Assembly (NCBI GenBank): GCA_032622095.1
Contig: CP136069.1
Location: 159,825,043 to 159,889,042, forward strand
Direction of reading: 5' to 3'
Source of the DNA: Siphonodentalium dalli
Lineage: Eukaryota; Mollusca; Scaphopoda; Gadilida; Siphonodentaliidae
Length of the DNA stretch: 64,000 bases
Shown: piece after piece, positions 1-11,794 of the stretch
Position numbering within the stretch: the stretch's first letter is position 1
Layout of the letters: each line of letters opens with the position of its first letter
The notes under the pieces: model-generated
Told to the model about the DNA's origin: nothing
Databases searched by the model: none
Seen by the model: only the letters and a program-made list of their open reading frames with translations
Program-made: the position numbers and the translations under genes

Positions 1-440
1 CGATTCTCGACCGATCGGGACGAAACTTGGTACGTGTGTGTAGTTTGACCAGGCGGTCGTCGTTGTCGTATTGGCGAGCCCGTGCGGCGCCAACTTCGCA
101 CATGTGCAGACGAGATCTCGGAAACGGGTGGAGCTATCGACTTGAAATAGATCTCCTAAATGGGTGGAGCTATCGACTTGAAATTTGGTATGTGAATGTA
201 TCTTGCCCCGTATACGAATTTTATCGGGTCGCCGAGCCCGTGCGACGCCAGCTTCGAGCATGCGCAGACGAGATCTCGGAAATGGGTGGAGCTATCGACT
301 TGAAATTTGCTATGTGAATGTATCTTGCCCCGGATACGAATTTTATCGGGTCACCGAGCCCGTGCGACGCCAGCTTCGTGCATGCGCAGACCAGATCTCG
401 GAAACGGGTGGAGCTATCGACTTGAAATTTGGTTTTTGAA
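1..440. repeat. 122-bp tandem repeat, about 3.5 units
   Basis: The core GGTGGAGCTATCGACTTGAA recurs with starts near 127, 163, 285 and 407. The last three are exactly 122 bp apart; the first is followed by a truncated unit. Bases 1-125 are a more diverged unit. The short overlapping ORFs here are shadows of the array, because 122 is not a multiple of 3 and the frame rotates from unit to unit. Confidence 0.9.
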
Positions 441-509
441 TAACCCGGACAACGTCGGGCTCATCGATTTGGTTTTGAATAGCCCGGACAACGTCGGGCT
501 CATCGGCTA
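431..509. repeat. 39-bp direct duplication
   Basis: CCCGGACAACGTCGGGCTCA occurs twice, 39 bp apart (near 444 and 483), inside a longer near-identical unit that begins TTGGTTTT. It directly follows the 122-bp array. Confidence 0.85.
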
Positions 510-510
510 G

Positions 511-541
<31 letters not shown>

Positions 542-546
542 ATATA
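511..546. repeat. TA/TG microsatellite
   Basis: An alternating (TA)n tract runs into a short (TG)n tract and then TATATA. Confidence 0.9.
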
Positions 547-884
547 CTTTATAGAATCGAAAACGGCTGCACCTATCGAGACCAAACTTCCCATCTAAGG
601 GTAAAAACCCACGGGAATGGTCGTCGCGGTGTTTTGGAGAAGCTCCGATCACCCGTTCTCCACTCTCAGTAACAAAAAACGGCACTGTGGGGTTAATCGC
701 GTTGGTAGTTAAAGAGCATTCGTATCCGCAGTGTCGTTGATAAAGAGCGTATGCGTGTAATGTGATTCTTACGTCTGTGTCCGGGCGTGAGCGTATGTAT
801 CCAGACATGAGCGTGTTGTGTGATTCTTGCGTACTTAGGGCTTCCTAGTAGGAACGGGGGAGAAATGATATACATGTGTGTGTC

Positions 885-1147
885 CAGTCCCCTCGCCACG
901 CGACGTATGAACGCTGCCGGCATGTGTATTTTCTTAATTAAATCTAACATTTTTTTTATTGAAGTCAGTTACAATTAATTCTGGCTTGATCTAGGCAATT
1001 TTCAAATGATTATGGATAGTTCAGTTTCTCAGAATAATGCTAAATGAATTGTAACCTACAAGTGCAGACAGCGGTAAGTCCTGCGTAGGGGACTGAAGTC
1101 TGCATGGAGCTTGGGCAGCGTGCAGACATCGCGTGGCGAGGGGACTG
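885..1147. repeat. Segment bounded by a perfect 19-bp inverted repeat
   Basis: CAGTCCCCTCGCCACGCGA at 885-903 reappears as its exact reverse complement at 1129-1147. No target-site duplication or internal similarity was recognised, so this may be a small TIR element or a chance remnant of an older duplication. The rest of 547-1340 shows nothing I recognise. Confidence 0.5.
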
Positions 1148-1341
1148 AACACTGTTTTGCAGCTTGTATGTAGTGATGGAACGGAGAGAGTGATCCCCCT
1201 TATATCAGTTTGTTGGCATTCAATTTGAATTTACGAACTCAATGCAAAGTCAATATAGAGTTATCACTCTTAGGTCATTGCCATCAAATTTTGGTCAAGA
1301 TGTGTTGTATAAGAATACTCTCATTTTGCTCGGTCTGTGTT

Positions 1342-1659
1342 TTAACCCTTTACCCAACAAACCGGTCAAACCCGCCAAATAAAGCTTCAACAGCCTAAAA
1401 TATCTCTGGTCTGTCTCAATAGAACCATACAAATATGGATATCATTGGAACCGGCTCCTTGACCACATTGTGATAGTTACAGTTATGCCCTGTGCCAATG
1501 CATTCTCTTATATATGCGAGTCGACCATAGGTCGCCTCGCATATATAAGAGAATGCATTGGCCTAAAAAAATGTGTTAATCCAATGCATTCTCTTATATA
1601 TGCGAGGCGACCTATGGTCGACTCGCATATATAAGAGAATGCATTGGGTAAAGGGTTAA
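1342..1659. mobile_element. piggyBac-like MITE, family P, copy 1 (short form)
   Basis: The element runs from CCCTTTACCCAAC (1346) to TTGGGTAAAGGG (ends 1655) and has TTAA on both sides. TTAA duplications with ends starting CCC are the hallmark of piggyBac-type elements (known of the superfamily). The interior holds two palindromes of about 60 bp built on CCAATGCATTCTCTTATATA, separated by a short A-rich spacer. It is 310 bp rather than 392 bp because the central spacer and the right subterminal part are shorter than in copies 2 and 4. There is no ORF, so it is non-autonomous. Confidence 0.85.
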
Positions 1660-1673
1660 TAAATGGTTGTCAA

Positions 1674-2674
1674 ATGCTATATTGTGTTCGACCAGATTAA
1701 GCCTAAGCTACTATTAGTGTCTTTGATTTCAATTACGTCCAAATAAATAAATACTTGTACATACATTCATATATAGATAGATGTTTTCTGGGGATAAGTA
1801 TTTTCCATATTTTTGGACCATAAGTTAGGACCGAGTGAAACAAAACACGAAATTCCCACTTTTCCAGAGTTGGAATTTTCATGTTTCACACACAGCAATT
1901 GTAATTTAAAGGTACTCAATCCTATCAGACGGTCCCCATACTATCAAGATACAACAACAACATTTCAAAATACGCTTTAGTTATCAGAATCGATTTATTG
2001 CAACAAAAATAATGCTAACCACTGTCAACTATGGTATCAACTTTCCCAAAACTTGTTGTTTATCAACATTTTGTGTTCAACAAAATATGGCCGTATTATC
2101 ACTAAAGTATCACGAAATTTGACCGTATTACCACTTGATTTTAGAGTTATCCATCTTCAACCGCAATTTTATCGAGACCGCCCGTTTGACCACGTGTTTT
2201 TTGGGCCACATATTATTGCTCATCTCGAGAAATAACAAACTTAAAAAAATCGATATCTGATCACTCGGAGCTTTGATGGGAGGGTTCCTCGACTCGAATA
2301 AAATATTATTTACCCCCGAAGCCAAACAAATAGTAATTTATGAGCGTCTGATCGGATTGAGTACCTTTAAGACGGAAAATAGTTTGAAATTGTTCTGATA
2401 ATTAGATTTTTCCAACTGGTATTTAGTGTGCATGATATATAGATATATTTTATTGACATAATACACCAGTACAGACCGATGTCGAATTAAAAAGATATAA
2501 CATATTCATCACAACACATTCATATACACATGCAATAATAGATATATAGCCTGGACGGAAGAGAATGGTTTGAACAGCTAATTATATATATGTGTGATAC
2601 ATAATGGTAATGTATTTAGACAAACAGTCGAATGTGTCTAAACGTTTGGTCTGAAATTGTCATTGGAAAGAACT
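1674..2674. repeat. ~1-kb duplicated segment, copy 1 (interrupted)
   Basis: It begins ATGCTATATTGTGTTCGA and ends near TGTCATTGGAAAGAAC. It matches 3098-3820 along its length, except for the MITE at 1910-2366 that splits this copy. Both copies read in the same direction. Confidence 0.85.
1906..2370. mobile_element. TTAA MITE, family K, copy 1
   Basis: Ends are AGGTACTCAATCC (from 1910) and GGATTGAGTACCT (to 2366), each bordered by TTAA. The body is 457 bp. The pre-insertion sequence survives at 3490-3515, where a single TTAA is present and the element is absent, which proves both the borders and the 4-bp duplication. TTAA targets are used by piggyBac and Kolobok transposases; the ends start with AGG rather than CCC, so Kolobok is as likely as piggyBac. 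Internal ORFs on either strand are short and unrelated to transposases. Confidence 0.88.
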
Positions 2675-2699
2675 AATGAATCTGGTTCTTTTGATTCTA

Positions 2700-2810
2700 G
2701 GTCTGAATGAATGCTTTATTGCGAAGACCCAAACTAATGAGTAACATGCAAAACATATGTACAATATTTTATATATACATGATGAAAATGAGACCCCTCC
2801 CTACAAACGT
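2700..2810 (-). mobile_element. Possible LINE 3' end
   Basis: A short (TGAA)n run followed by TGCTTTATTGC and an A/C-rich tract with ACATA motifs has the look of a LINE 3' untranslated end read on the minus strand. It resembles the arrangement at 41516-41709, where a reverse-transcriptase remnant is attached. No coding part is present here. Confidence 0.3.
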
Positions 2811-3097
2811 GTAGTTTGTCCTTTTTTTTCCTTGTTCCTTATTTTGTTCTTTTAAAAATCGTGTAATTACATAAGTTATATTCTTCCTTATGTTTTCAAT
2901 GTCATTTTGATTATCAGTTTGAATTATTGACCATGCAATGAGCTAATTCAGCTGCCTTCCACAAGGTATATAATTAATTGAAATTAAGAAACTTCTCTAA
3001 AGGCAATTTTTAGGAAAATAGAGAGTTGTTTCAAACGATAGCATGTGGAACCTAATTGCTATAATCCATAAATGATAAAGTGGCCTTTTCCTTGTTT

Positions 3098-3820
3098 ATG
3101 CTATATTGTGTTCGATCAGATTAGGCCTAAGCTGGTTAGTATTTGCGTTTTTTATTTCAATTACGTCCAAATAAAGACGTGTACATTAATGCATATATAG
3201 ATAGATGTTTTCTGCGGATAAATATATTCCATATATAGTATAGACTGGCGTGTAAGTTAGGACCGCGTGAAACAAAACACGAAATTCCCATAACATTATA
3301 GTATGTTGCAATGTATGGTCATAATCACCGATCAGCACGTTGCATGGGGGGATTGGAGTATCGAGTAGATGTAGGTTTTTATGGATGGGATCAATCGCTT
3401 TACGACATGAACGTGCGTGGCGACAGTGGTGAGGCCATGTCTCCAACTGGTCAAAATTTCCAGAGTTTGAATTTTCATGTTTCACACACAACAATTGTAA
3501 ATTAAGACCGAAAATAGTTTGAAATTGTTATGATAATTAGATTTTTCCAACTGGTATTTAGTGTGCATGATATATAGATATATTTTATTGACATAATACA
3601 TCAGTACATGACCGATATCAAATTACAAAGATAAAACATGTACATCGCAATACATGTATATACACAATAATACATATATAACCTGGACGGAAGAGAATTG
3701 TTTGAACATCTAATTGTATATCTATGTGATATATAATTATGTTTTATTTAGACCATTGTATTTAGAACAAAAGTCGAATGTTTCTAAACTTTTGGTCTGA
3801 AATTGTCATTGGAAAGAACA
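3098..3820. repeat. ~1-kb duplicated segment, copy 2 (empty MITE site)
   Basis: It matches 1674-2674. It carries about 130 bp (near 3305-3460) that copy 1 lacks, and at 3502-3505 it has a single TTAA where copy 1 carries the family K MITE. Confidence 0.85.
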
Positions 3821-3895
3821 TTCCAACCACAGGGTAGGCTCGGAATTTTCCAACTTTTTGACACCTTGAGGTACCATTTGGAAAATTCCAAACTG

Positions 3896-3982
3896 GGGGG
3901 GGGGGGGGCAATGAAATTTCCCGGACTTAGGACTTTCGGTATGTTGGCATTTCCCGGACTTAGGACTTTCGGTATGTTGGTT
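3896..3982. repeat. G-run and 34-bp direct duplication
   Basis: A run of about 13 G is followed by two copies of a 34-bp unit starting ATTTCCCGGACTTAGGAC, at about 3915 and 3949. Confidence 0.85.
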
Positions 3983-4562
3983 CAAGCGGAGGGTGGGTGC
4001 TACTGGCAATTCTATATATGATGGATACCCCCAATGCCCAAACGGAGACCTCTAGACTAGACACGTTCTTGTGCAATGGGTTTAGTGATTTACTCAAATG
4101 TTTTACCATCTCAGACCGTCTGGATATTACTGGTGTGTCCAATGGAAGATTTCGTCTCCCGCTGAGTCACGTTTGAAGCTCCGACTCTCGGGACAAATCC
4201 AGATTGTCAATAGCCTCGAGGGTATTACCTTACGTCATGATCGCGTTTGATCTCTTCCATGCCAATTTCTGACCAGCGAGCATGATATCAATAATTGTCA
4301 CCGCAATCCTCATGATAAACAGCGAACAGATCCGAAACAAGCCGGAACGATCGTTCATTTGAAATAGAATATCCCGAACCAAATGTATGGTTTATGGCAC
4401 AACTTGTCATGTAAGAGTTCATATTATAGCTATGCAGATTCAGTATATTATTACGGCATATTGTGAGCTCATGCATTAACCAGGGAGCCTGTGTGTTCTA
4501 TTTGCGCAATCGCGTATATATACGAAAGGTTTGATGCCCCAGATTTGTTACACCCAAAAGGA

Positions 4563-5715
4563 ACGTTCAAAGAAATCCGATTTCTTACGTTCCGCATTCC
4601 TGGCGTTTAGGAGACAGTGATCTCACAAGAACCCCAAAAATGACTTCAATTTGTACTTTAGAGTACGAAGCTGATTTTTATATTAATAGTGCTCCAGCAA
4701 TCATTGATCAACAATACACAATTTCTGAAACGAAATTTCCTGGCGTTTTCATTTCAGAAGGTTCAGAAGTACCCCCAAAACCCAGAACAATGACTTCTAT
4801 TTGAACTTTGAATACAAAGCTTATTTTTTTTTATATGAATAGTGCTCTAGTCATCACTGATTAATAACGCACAATTTCTTAAACGAAATTCCCTGGCATT
4901 TTCATTTCATAAGGGTTTTTTTTAAATTACCCACAAAAACCTGAAAATTTGCTTTTATTTGCACATACTGTCGAATACAAAGCTGATTTTTCCTCAATAA
5001 TTATCCTGCTATCGCTGGTCATAAGAAACATCGTTTAAGAAACGAAATTCCGTGGCGTTTTCACCTAAGAAGGGCAGTACGTGGTACTCAACCAAAACCC
5101 GAAATAAAATATTTATATTTGCACTGCCGTATATACACAAAGATGATTTTATTTTTTAAAGATACATTATCCGAATTAACGCTCCTAAATTACTATTTCT
5201 TTGGCTTGGGGGTAAACAATATTTTATTCGAGTCGAGGAACCCAACCATCAAACCTCAGCGTGATCAGATACCGATTTTTGAAGTTTGTTATTTCTCGAG
5301 ATGTGCAATTATATATGGCCCAGAAACACGTGGTAAACTGAGCTAGGGTCTCGGACAAAATTGCGGATGAAGTTGGATAACTCTAAGATCAAGTGGTAAT
5401 ACGGCCAAATTTCGTGATACTTAAGTGATAATACGGCCATATTTTATTGAACAAAATGTTCATAAATAACAGGTTTTGTGTAATTTGATACCATAGTTGA
5501 CAGTGGTTGGCTTTATTTTGTTGCAATAAGTCGATTCCGATAACTAAAGCGTATTTTGAAGAAATGTTGTTGTATCTTGATGAATTGGGGACTGTCTGAT
5601 CGGATTGAGTACCTTTAATATTTCTCCACTATCATCACTTGTCACAAACCAGATAATAAAAAACGAAATCACCCGGCAAATGCATCAGAAAGGTGGGAAA
5701 TTATGAAACAGTCAA
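4563..5715. repeat. ~150-bp tandem array, five diverged units, split by a MITE
   Basis: The landmark ACGAAATTCCnTGGCGTTTTC and variants recur near 4599, 4739, 4892, 5051 and 5672. The first spacings are 140, 153 and 159 bp. The last is 621 bp, which falls to about 162 bp when the family K element and one TTAA are removed. Units differ by many substitutions, so the array is old. Confidence 0.75.
5156..5618. mobile_element. TTAA MITE, family K, copy 2
   Basis: The left end is TTAA then AGATACATTATCC, a mutated form of the family end. The right end is GGATTGAGTACCT then TTAA. The interior matches copy 1 in reverse orientation, for example GTCGAGGAACCC near 5233 against GGGTTCCTCGAC in copy 1. 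It sits inside a ~150-bp tandem repeat unit. Confidence 0.82.
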
Positions 5716-5719
5716 ATGA

Positions 5720-6680
5720 TAAGGGTACGTTCACATACTGGCAAATTTACATGATAATTTTACCGGAATATCACAGCAGAAGGCTGTATACTATATGAAT
5801 GGTGCACATACTTGGTCAGATTAAATAGTGCAGTAACTCGCGCATTTCATCGTTCTCGTACATTCAAGCGATGCAACAATGGAAACGATAGAATATGTAA
5901 TTCCAAACTTTATGTAAAATGGATATAACATGTATTGCCGTTTATTATGTTTTCCAAAAACACTTGATTGTAATTTTATTCCAGCTGTGTTTATAATTAA
6001 TAATTAATTGTGCTGTGTGTTTTTTTTTTAATTGAATTGTTTATTTGATTTAAAGGCCGTCCAACACACACCATATATAGTCCACAGTGCAGTGGTTCAG
6101 TGCATACATCTCGCTTTATACAATGCAGGTTACATGCCATTGCCTCCAATCAGGGACGTGGGCCGTGGCGACGGATGGGGTAAGTTGTTGGTCGCGCGGC
6201 CTTATGCCAACTTTGGTCAAATTTTTCAAAAGTTGGAAGTTTCATGCTTGAATCAACGGTAGTTGGAAATGGTTTGGACCAAGATCCAGAGTTAGAAATT
6301 TAGCCTATACAAGTTATAGACATGCCAACGGAGTCCCCCTAGCCATGGTGACGTGAGCCATGTACACCACAGTAAAGGTGGTGTGTCTCTTCACTTAACG
6401 TTCTGTATAGATTCTAGAGGGTATAAAATAATAATTTCGAGTCATCCAGAGAGCTCATCCAGCAAGATATAGCGGGATTATCTTTTATCCAACTATTTGC
6501 TATTTGCTATGAACTTTTTCTTTTTCTACTTGCCTCTTTCTACAAATCTACGCCCAATTAGGTCACGTTTTCTAGAATGTTATCGAGTTTTAAATTATAT
6601 TATACTCGACTGGAAATGAATCTTGAAATTGCGCCAAAAAAAAAATGGAAAAAAAGAAATAATACGTATGAGTTGGAAAT
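5720..6680. other. No recognisable feature
   Basis: AT-rich unique-looking sequence. The short ORFs here have no recognisable motif or splice context. Confidence 0.5.
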
Positions 6681-6685
6681 CACTC

Positions 6686-6880
6686 CCCAGATTCAGATTC
6701 AGATGTTTATTACGCCTTTCGTCGCATTTGACATAACAGGCGATTCAATTTCAAACAGTGTACATAATACATAATATAAATGTGAGGTGACATAATATAC
6801 ATACACAATACACACAATATAGGTTGGAGTTATTAGTGTACTACATGTACTTGGTATATTGATTGAGGGTATAGCTATCA
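6686..6880 (-). mobile_element. Possible LINE 3' end
   Basis: (AGATTC)n then TGTTTATTACGCC is followed by a tract rich in ACATAATA and ACACAATA. This is the same layout as other suspected LINE tails in the window, read on the minus strand. The coding part is absent. Confidence 0.3.
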
Positions 6881-7399
6881 GATGTGGTGTTTAAAGTAAC
6901 GATTATATCAATTAATAATGATATGATTTTATTATAATGTGACAAATATAGTGCGAATCAAGTAGACAAGCCCTAGAGTGTATCATAATTATCGATTATG
7001 CTTCTGTTCAATAATTAAAACAAGAAAACCATAATCAGAAATGGTAACGCCCTCAAGATCATATTATTAGCCATAAATATAAATTATAATATGAAATATA
7101 TTGGTTACATGAATGCACCTCCTCAGAATTCCGTTAAAACATCCAATCCTTCAAATTATTACAAAAAAACTACGGCTTATTACTGCAGGTTTCTCATTCA
7201 CCACACCAGAAAGCTTCTAAATGCGGATCAAACATCGGAGGCATTGTGTTCCCGCCAAGAGTGCATGGCCCAGCCATTTTTCATACCTAAACATCGAAAG
7301 CAATTAACGCGGTCATAACATTTACATACTGCAACTATAAGACATCCAGCGAATACACACCCCACGAAAACCCGAAATGTGTTGTCCTGCGAGAAATCC

Positions 7400-8031
7400 C
7401 ATCGCTATAGCTCAATTTGACACGGCCAGACTAGCCTTCCTACAATATCCTAAAACAATAAAGCTTCTCAAATCATCGGCATAGTCAACAGAACTTTCAC
7501 GAACTTGGACATCGACACTTTCTAATCGCTCTACAAAAGCATGGTCAGACCTATCATCGAATACTGTAACTCTGCATGGAGCCCACATCACAAATATCAA
7601 AGCATTGTGTTAGAGAAATACAAAGTAAAGCAACGAAACTAGTTCATCAAATCAAAACTCTATGCTACAAAGACCGAATGATAAGACTCAATCTGATGTA
7701 ATATCGAATATTTAGAGGAGATCTAATCGAGGTATATAAACTGTTGAATGGTAATTACAATATCAATGTCTGTGGCCTATTAGAAAGACATTCACCAGGA
7801 AGAACAAGAGGACATAATAAAAAGCTACAGATGCCCATTGTTAACAAGGCCATAGGAAAATATTTCTTCACGCAGAGGGTGGCAAATAGCTGGAACTCTC
7901 TGCCAGACTTCGCTGTTGAGGCTCCAACACTCGATAAATTCAAAATATACATAGACTCATTCTTCTATTATATAAAATACGAGTTCGACGATGTAATATG
8001 TTCTAGTGACTCACAAGTAAATATCGAATGA
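7400..8031 (+). pseudogene. LINE reverse-transcriptase C-terminal remnant
   Basis: This is the end of a non-LTR retrotransposon polyprotein, downstream of the catalytic core. From 7472 the plus strand reads a block with NRTFTNLD, then LYKSMVRPIIEYCNSAWSP. After a frameshift near 7630 it reads ATKLVHQIKTLCYKDR, then FRGDLIEVYKLLNG, and finally KYFFTQRVANSWNSLPD. These are the characteristic thumb and C-terminal signatures of CR1/RTE-type elements (family knowledge). Stops lie at 7523-7525 and 7699-7701, and the first block is in a different frame from the rest, so the copy is dead. The palm domain is missing, a typical 5' truncation. The open part from 7744 to 8031 is the longest intact piece. 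The exact clade is uncertain. Confidence 0.88.
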
Positions 8032-8135
8032 CGATACATATATTTGTAAACAAGCATTGCAAATAATGTTATTGGGACGAAAAGTCGCAAGACTTGTTCC
8101 GTATTATGATGATGATGATGGTGATATGATTGATA
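8032..8135 (+). mobile_element. LINE 3' UTR and ATG-type microsatellite tail
   Basis: Directly downstream of the reverse-transcriptase stop the sequence runs about 70 bp and ends in GATGATGATGATGGTGAT. Simple-repeat tails rather than poly(A) are known for CR1/RTE-like LINEs. Confidence 0.6.
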
Positions 8136-9540
8136 GAACAAACCACTATTATGATGATCGTGTCGTTATGTGTTTAAGATACGTATCAATTGACATATAT
8201 ACGCACCCGTTCCCTAATTAAAATCAACATATTTCGACAATTTTGGGGACCTCAGGGAATTCGGGGACCTCCGCAAATAGACGTCCGCAAATAGCGACCT
8301 ACTGCGAATTGTCACAACTGGAAAAACCCATTATCTATTTATAAAACGCCCAGCGAACCACAGCTTTCTAAAATATGTACCACAGTATACACCAGAGGGG
8401 CGTTAATAACCAACAAAAAAAAGCAAATATAAAAGACGGTCGTGAATATTAGGGATCATTATTGAACAACAGAGAGTTATTTTATTGGAAAACATTCTAA
8501 ATAAAATCAATATTAATTGATAGACGCGTTTCCGAACAGGGGTCTTCGATTCATATTTATTATTTCATACCCATGCAGGAAACTATACGAATCATGTTGC
8601 GGAAGAGGTACTCCACCTTTAAGAAATTAAGTGATACCAAACTTTGTATAGGGGTCCGAATAAGCGGGCTACCATAAACTGACCATTAATGACAACGAAC
8701 GCGTAATTAGTTCGATGTCTTGTGTGGTCGATTCATAACCGTTATGGTTATCTTGATTTGTGACATATTTGACAGGTGCACTCCAAATTAAAACCGTTAC
8801 CCACACGCATATAGGGACCTTACCTGTCAAAGGATATTCATCAAGAAACCAATTTCTGGTGCGACATTGATAATTATAGCGGAAAGTAACAATGTGGTCT
8901 GTTCGATCGTATCGAGGACATTTGGAACGGCACATCTCATTGTCTGTGATTCCTTTGTGATTCTGAGACCCAGATGCAAACGGTCATTCGCCTTTCACTG
9001 AAATTTATGCACAGGACTCATCACGAATCATGGGTGTTTCTGTGAGTGTCGTCTCCAATTGAGTTGTAATTAGTCAAATTACTCAGCTAATTAATATCAG
9101 GAGTCATCAATTATCATATCGTTTCCATGGCACCATGACTTTTACTCATTGGCCAAATGTCATCTCGGCGATTCTCTATCAACAAACCATGTATAGGGCT
9201 ACTACATGACATGACCCTGAAATGACCCGATTAGATCCACCGCAGCTAGGATCTTAACAGTGTACCAACCGTAGAATTCATTTATGGTACTGTATATATA
9301 GCAACATTGTAGGATCTTGTAGCACAATGCTCAAATATCGAACGTATATTTTAATGGAAAATTCCGACCCGCGCAAATTGAATTTCTCGAACTTGGGAAT
9401 ACCGGTCTGTTTCAACGGGTGAAGTTTGAAATTCCAATGTGTGACCCCCACCCCACTTGGTCCCTCCCACCCCGCCCGAACCTCCCCACACCGTGAGACC
9501 ATGGTGGATCTAGAAACGCGTCCTTGGCGGCTGTATACTA
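8136..9540. other. No recognisable feature
   Basis: Unique-looking sequence apart from C-rich tracts near 9445-9490. No ORF with coding character, no TIR pair and no tandem structure was found. Confidence 0.45.
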
Positions 9541-9544
9541 GATA

Positions 9545-10330
9545 TAATTTTGCAGACACGTGAGAGTATATCACCGATTATAATGGTCAAGAGTTCACGC
9601 GGAGACATATCATCACCATGATATACCCCGATGCCAATCTATGACATCAGGTGAAGTTCGGGGAGCCATCACATATCTAAACACAGTAAACAGAATCCAA
9701 TCGCATAAAACACAAGTCATTGGAGAAGAAACATTGCTCCCTATTAATTTGACAGGTATGTAATTAAAGGGCGTTCTGTCGCCATTGGATAAATATTGTT
9801 GGTATCAATAATAAGACGAGCACTCAATACGTTGAAGGGTTGGACAGAAATTGTTCTCCTGTTGCGCAAAGTTTGTTTTGTAAAATATCAGTAATGACCA
9901 TTTTGGACACAATGGACCGTACATTGTAGTCGGTCTTCCGCACTTCATTACACCACTGTAGTTAAAATTGTTCCGACGATTAACCTTGCAATTAACGAAT
10001 TTAATCGGCTAAATATCAAATTTGTGGATTGCACAATTGTGGAAGTTGCAAATTGGTGATTATCTTTATGTAACATAGAAGGTTAGAGTTGAGTTTTCCA
10101 GCCCCGAAATAAATATTGTAGATTGTCAATGATGCCCGGTATGCGCACAGGAAAAAGTAACCTAATTTAATTTAGCTGAAATATATAGGGACCAAAGCCA
10201 GTTTTAATGGGCTAAATATGAAATTTGTGGATGGCACAACTGTGGAAATTGATTATTATAGGCCCTACTTCCGAGCCACATAGAAGGTTATAGAGTTGAT
10301 GCTTTGTGTGTGTCAGATTGAAACACTTGA
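9545..10330. repeat. Dispersed long repeat, family R, copy A
   Basis: It starts near GCAGACACGTGAGAGTATAT and includes CAAGTCATTGGAGAAGAAAC, GTAGTCGGTCTTCCGCACTT and GGTTAGAGTTGAGTTTT. It aligns over about 780 bp with 10945-11740 and over about 600 bp with 13360-14060. It lacks the 61-bp insertion present in those two copies. No coding signature is seen, so it may be a non-autonomous element or a segmental duplication. Confidence 0.8.
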
Positions 10331-10731
10331 ACAAACAATCCCCGGAGGCCCGCCTATACATACGAGGGCAAAGTTGGGGATGGAAATTTTCATCATTTGC
10401 TAAAAAAAATAATTGAAATAAGTTAATATTTGTTTGAAATTGGTTAATATTTATTTTGTTTTATATATAGTTCGGGCTTAAGATTTCAATTGCAACGCTA
10501 AAAAAAATACAACCAAAGGGCAGTAACTCGGGTAAAAATGTATGTCCGGACCTAGTTTTCGAACTCGTTTCAGAAACTCCTCGTGTGCACACATATACCA
10601 AACATCGGGATGGACGCACAGACAAAACGGACGGACAGACGGATATTGCCCCGCCGAAATTTTTTTTCGGGCGGGCGATAATAAGCGCCTAATATTAAAG
10701 TCTGCGAACGTTATATATTTTATTTATTCTT

Positions 10732-10942
10732 CAGACATGTGAGGGTATATATCACCGAGTATATAACAGTGAAGATTTCACGATGCGTATAATAATCGTT
10801 ACCATGATATCCCTGATGCCAAGCTATGACATGAGGTGAGACAGGTGAAGTTTGGGGAACCAGAACACATTTAAACGAAGTGAAACTTATCCAATCACAC
10901 AAATTCAAGTCATTGGAGAAGAAACATTGCTCTATATTAATT
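10732..10942. repeat. Dispersed long repeat, family R, partial copy B
   Basis: Only the first ~210 bp of family R is present, from CAGACATGTGAGGGTATAT to the CATTGGAGAAGAAACATTGC block. It abuts the start of copy C, giving a local tandem arrangement. Confidence 0.75.
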
Positions 10943-10944
10943 AG

Positions 10945-11740
10945 TTATAGATTTTTGTATTTTCTACAGACACATGAGACCATATATTCCCAATTTATAA
11001 TGGTCAAGAGTTCACGAGGCATGTCGTCACCTAGTCCAAAATTGACTATACATTGAATGTATATCTTTGTTATCCCGTAGATTTTCGACTAGTCGTCACC
11101 ATGATGCCAATCTATGACATCAGGTGAAGTTCGGGGAGCCATCACATATCTAAACAAAGTAAAAAGTATGCAATCACATAAAACACAAGTCATTGGAGAA
11201 GAAACATTGCTCCCTATTAATTTGACAGGTATGTAATTAAAGGGTGTTCTGACGTCATTGGATAAATATTGTTTGTATCAAGAATAAGACGAGCCCTCAA
11301 TAAGTTGATGGTTTCGACAGAAATTGTTCTCCTGTTGCGCAAATGTTGTTTTGTTATATATCAGTATAATGACCATTTTGGACACAATGTAGTCGGTCTT
11401 CCGCACTTCATTACCCCACTGTATAGTTAAAATTGTTTCAGATGATTTACCTTGCTTTTAACGAATTTAATCAGCAAAATATCAAAATTTAAGGATTGCA
11501 CAATTGTAGAAATTGGTGATTATATTTATGTCACAATATAGCAGGTTAGAGTTGAATTTCCCATAGAACAAGTAACATAAGATTCATTTTGCTGAAATAT
11601 AGGGGGCTCACATATAAACCAAAGCATATTTAATCAGCTAAATATCAAATTGTGGAATTTGCTGATTGGGTCCTATCTATATGTCACATATATCGAAGGT
11701 TATAGCGTTGGTGCTTTGTGTGTACGTGTATCAGTTTTAA
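10945..11740. repeat. Dispersed long repeat, family R, copy C
   Basis: A full-length match to copy A that includes the second block ending with GAAGGTTATAGCGTTGGTGC. It carries the 61-bp insertion at 11031-11091. Confidence 0.8.
11023..11099. mobile_element. 61-bp insertion with 8-bp target duplication
   Basis: GTCGTCAC flanks the insertion on both sides (11023-11030 and 11092-11099). The insert begins CTAGTCCAAAAT and ends ATTTTCGACTA, an imperfect inverted repeat. Copy A of family R has an uninterrupted counterpart of this site. An 8-bp duplication is typical of hAT and P-type transposases, so this may be a minimal non-autonomous relic; the assignment is an inference. Confidence 0.6.
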
Positions 11741-11794
11741 ATACTTATATAAGCGCCAAAGCTATGTCTTTAAAGGCCCATTTAATTTTCGAGT

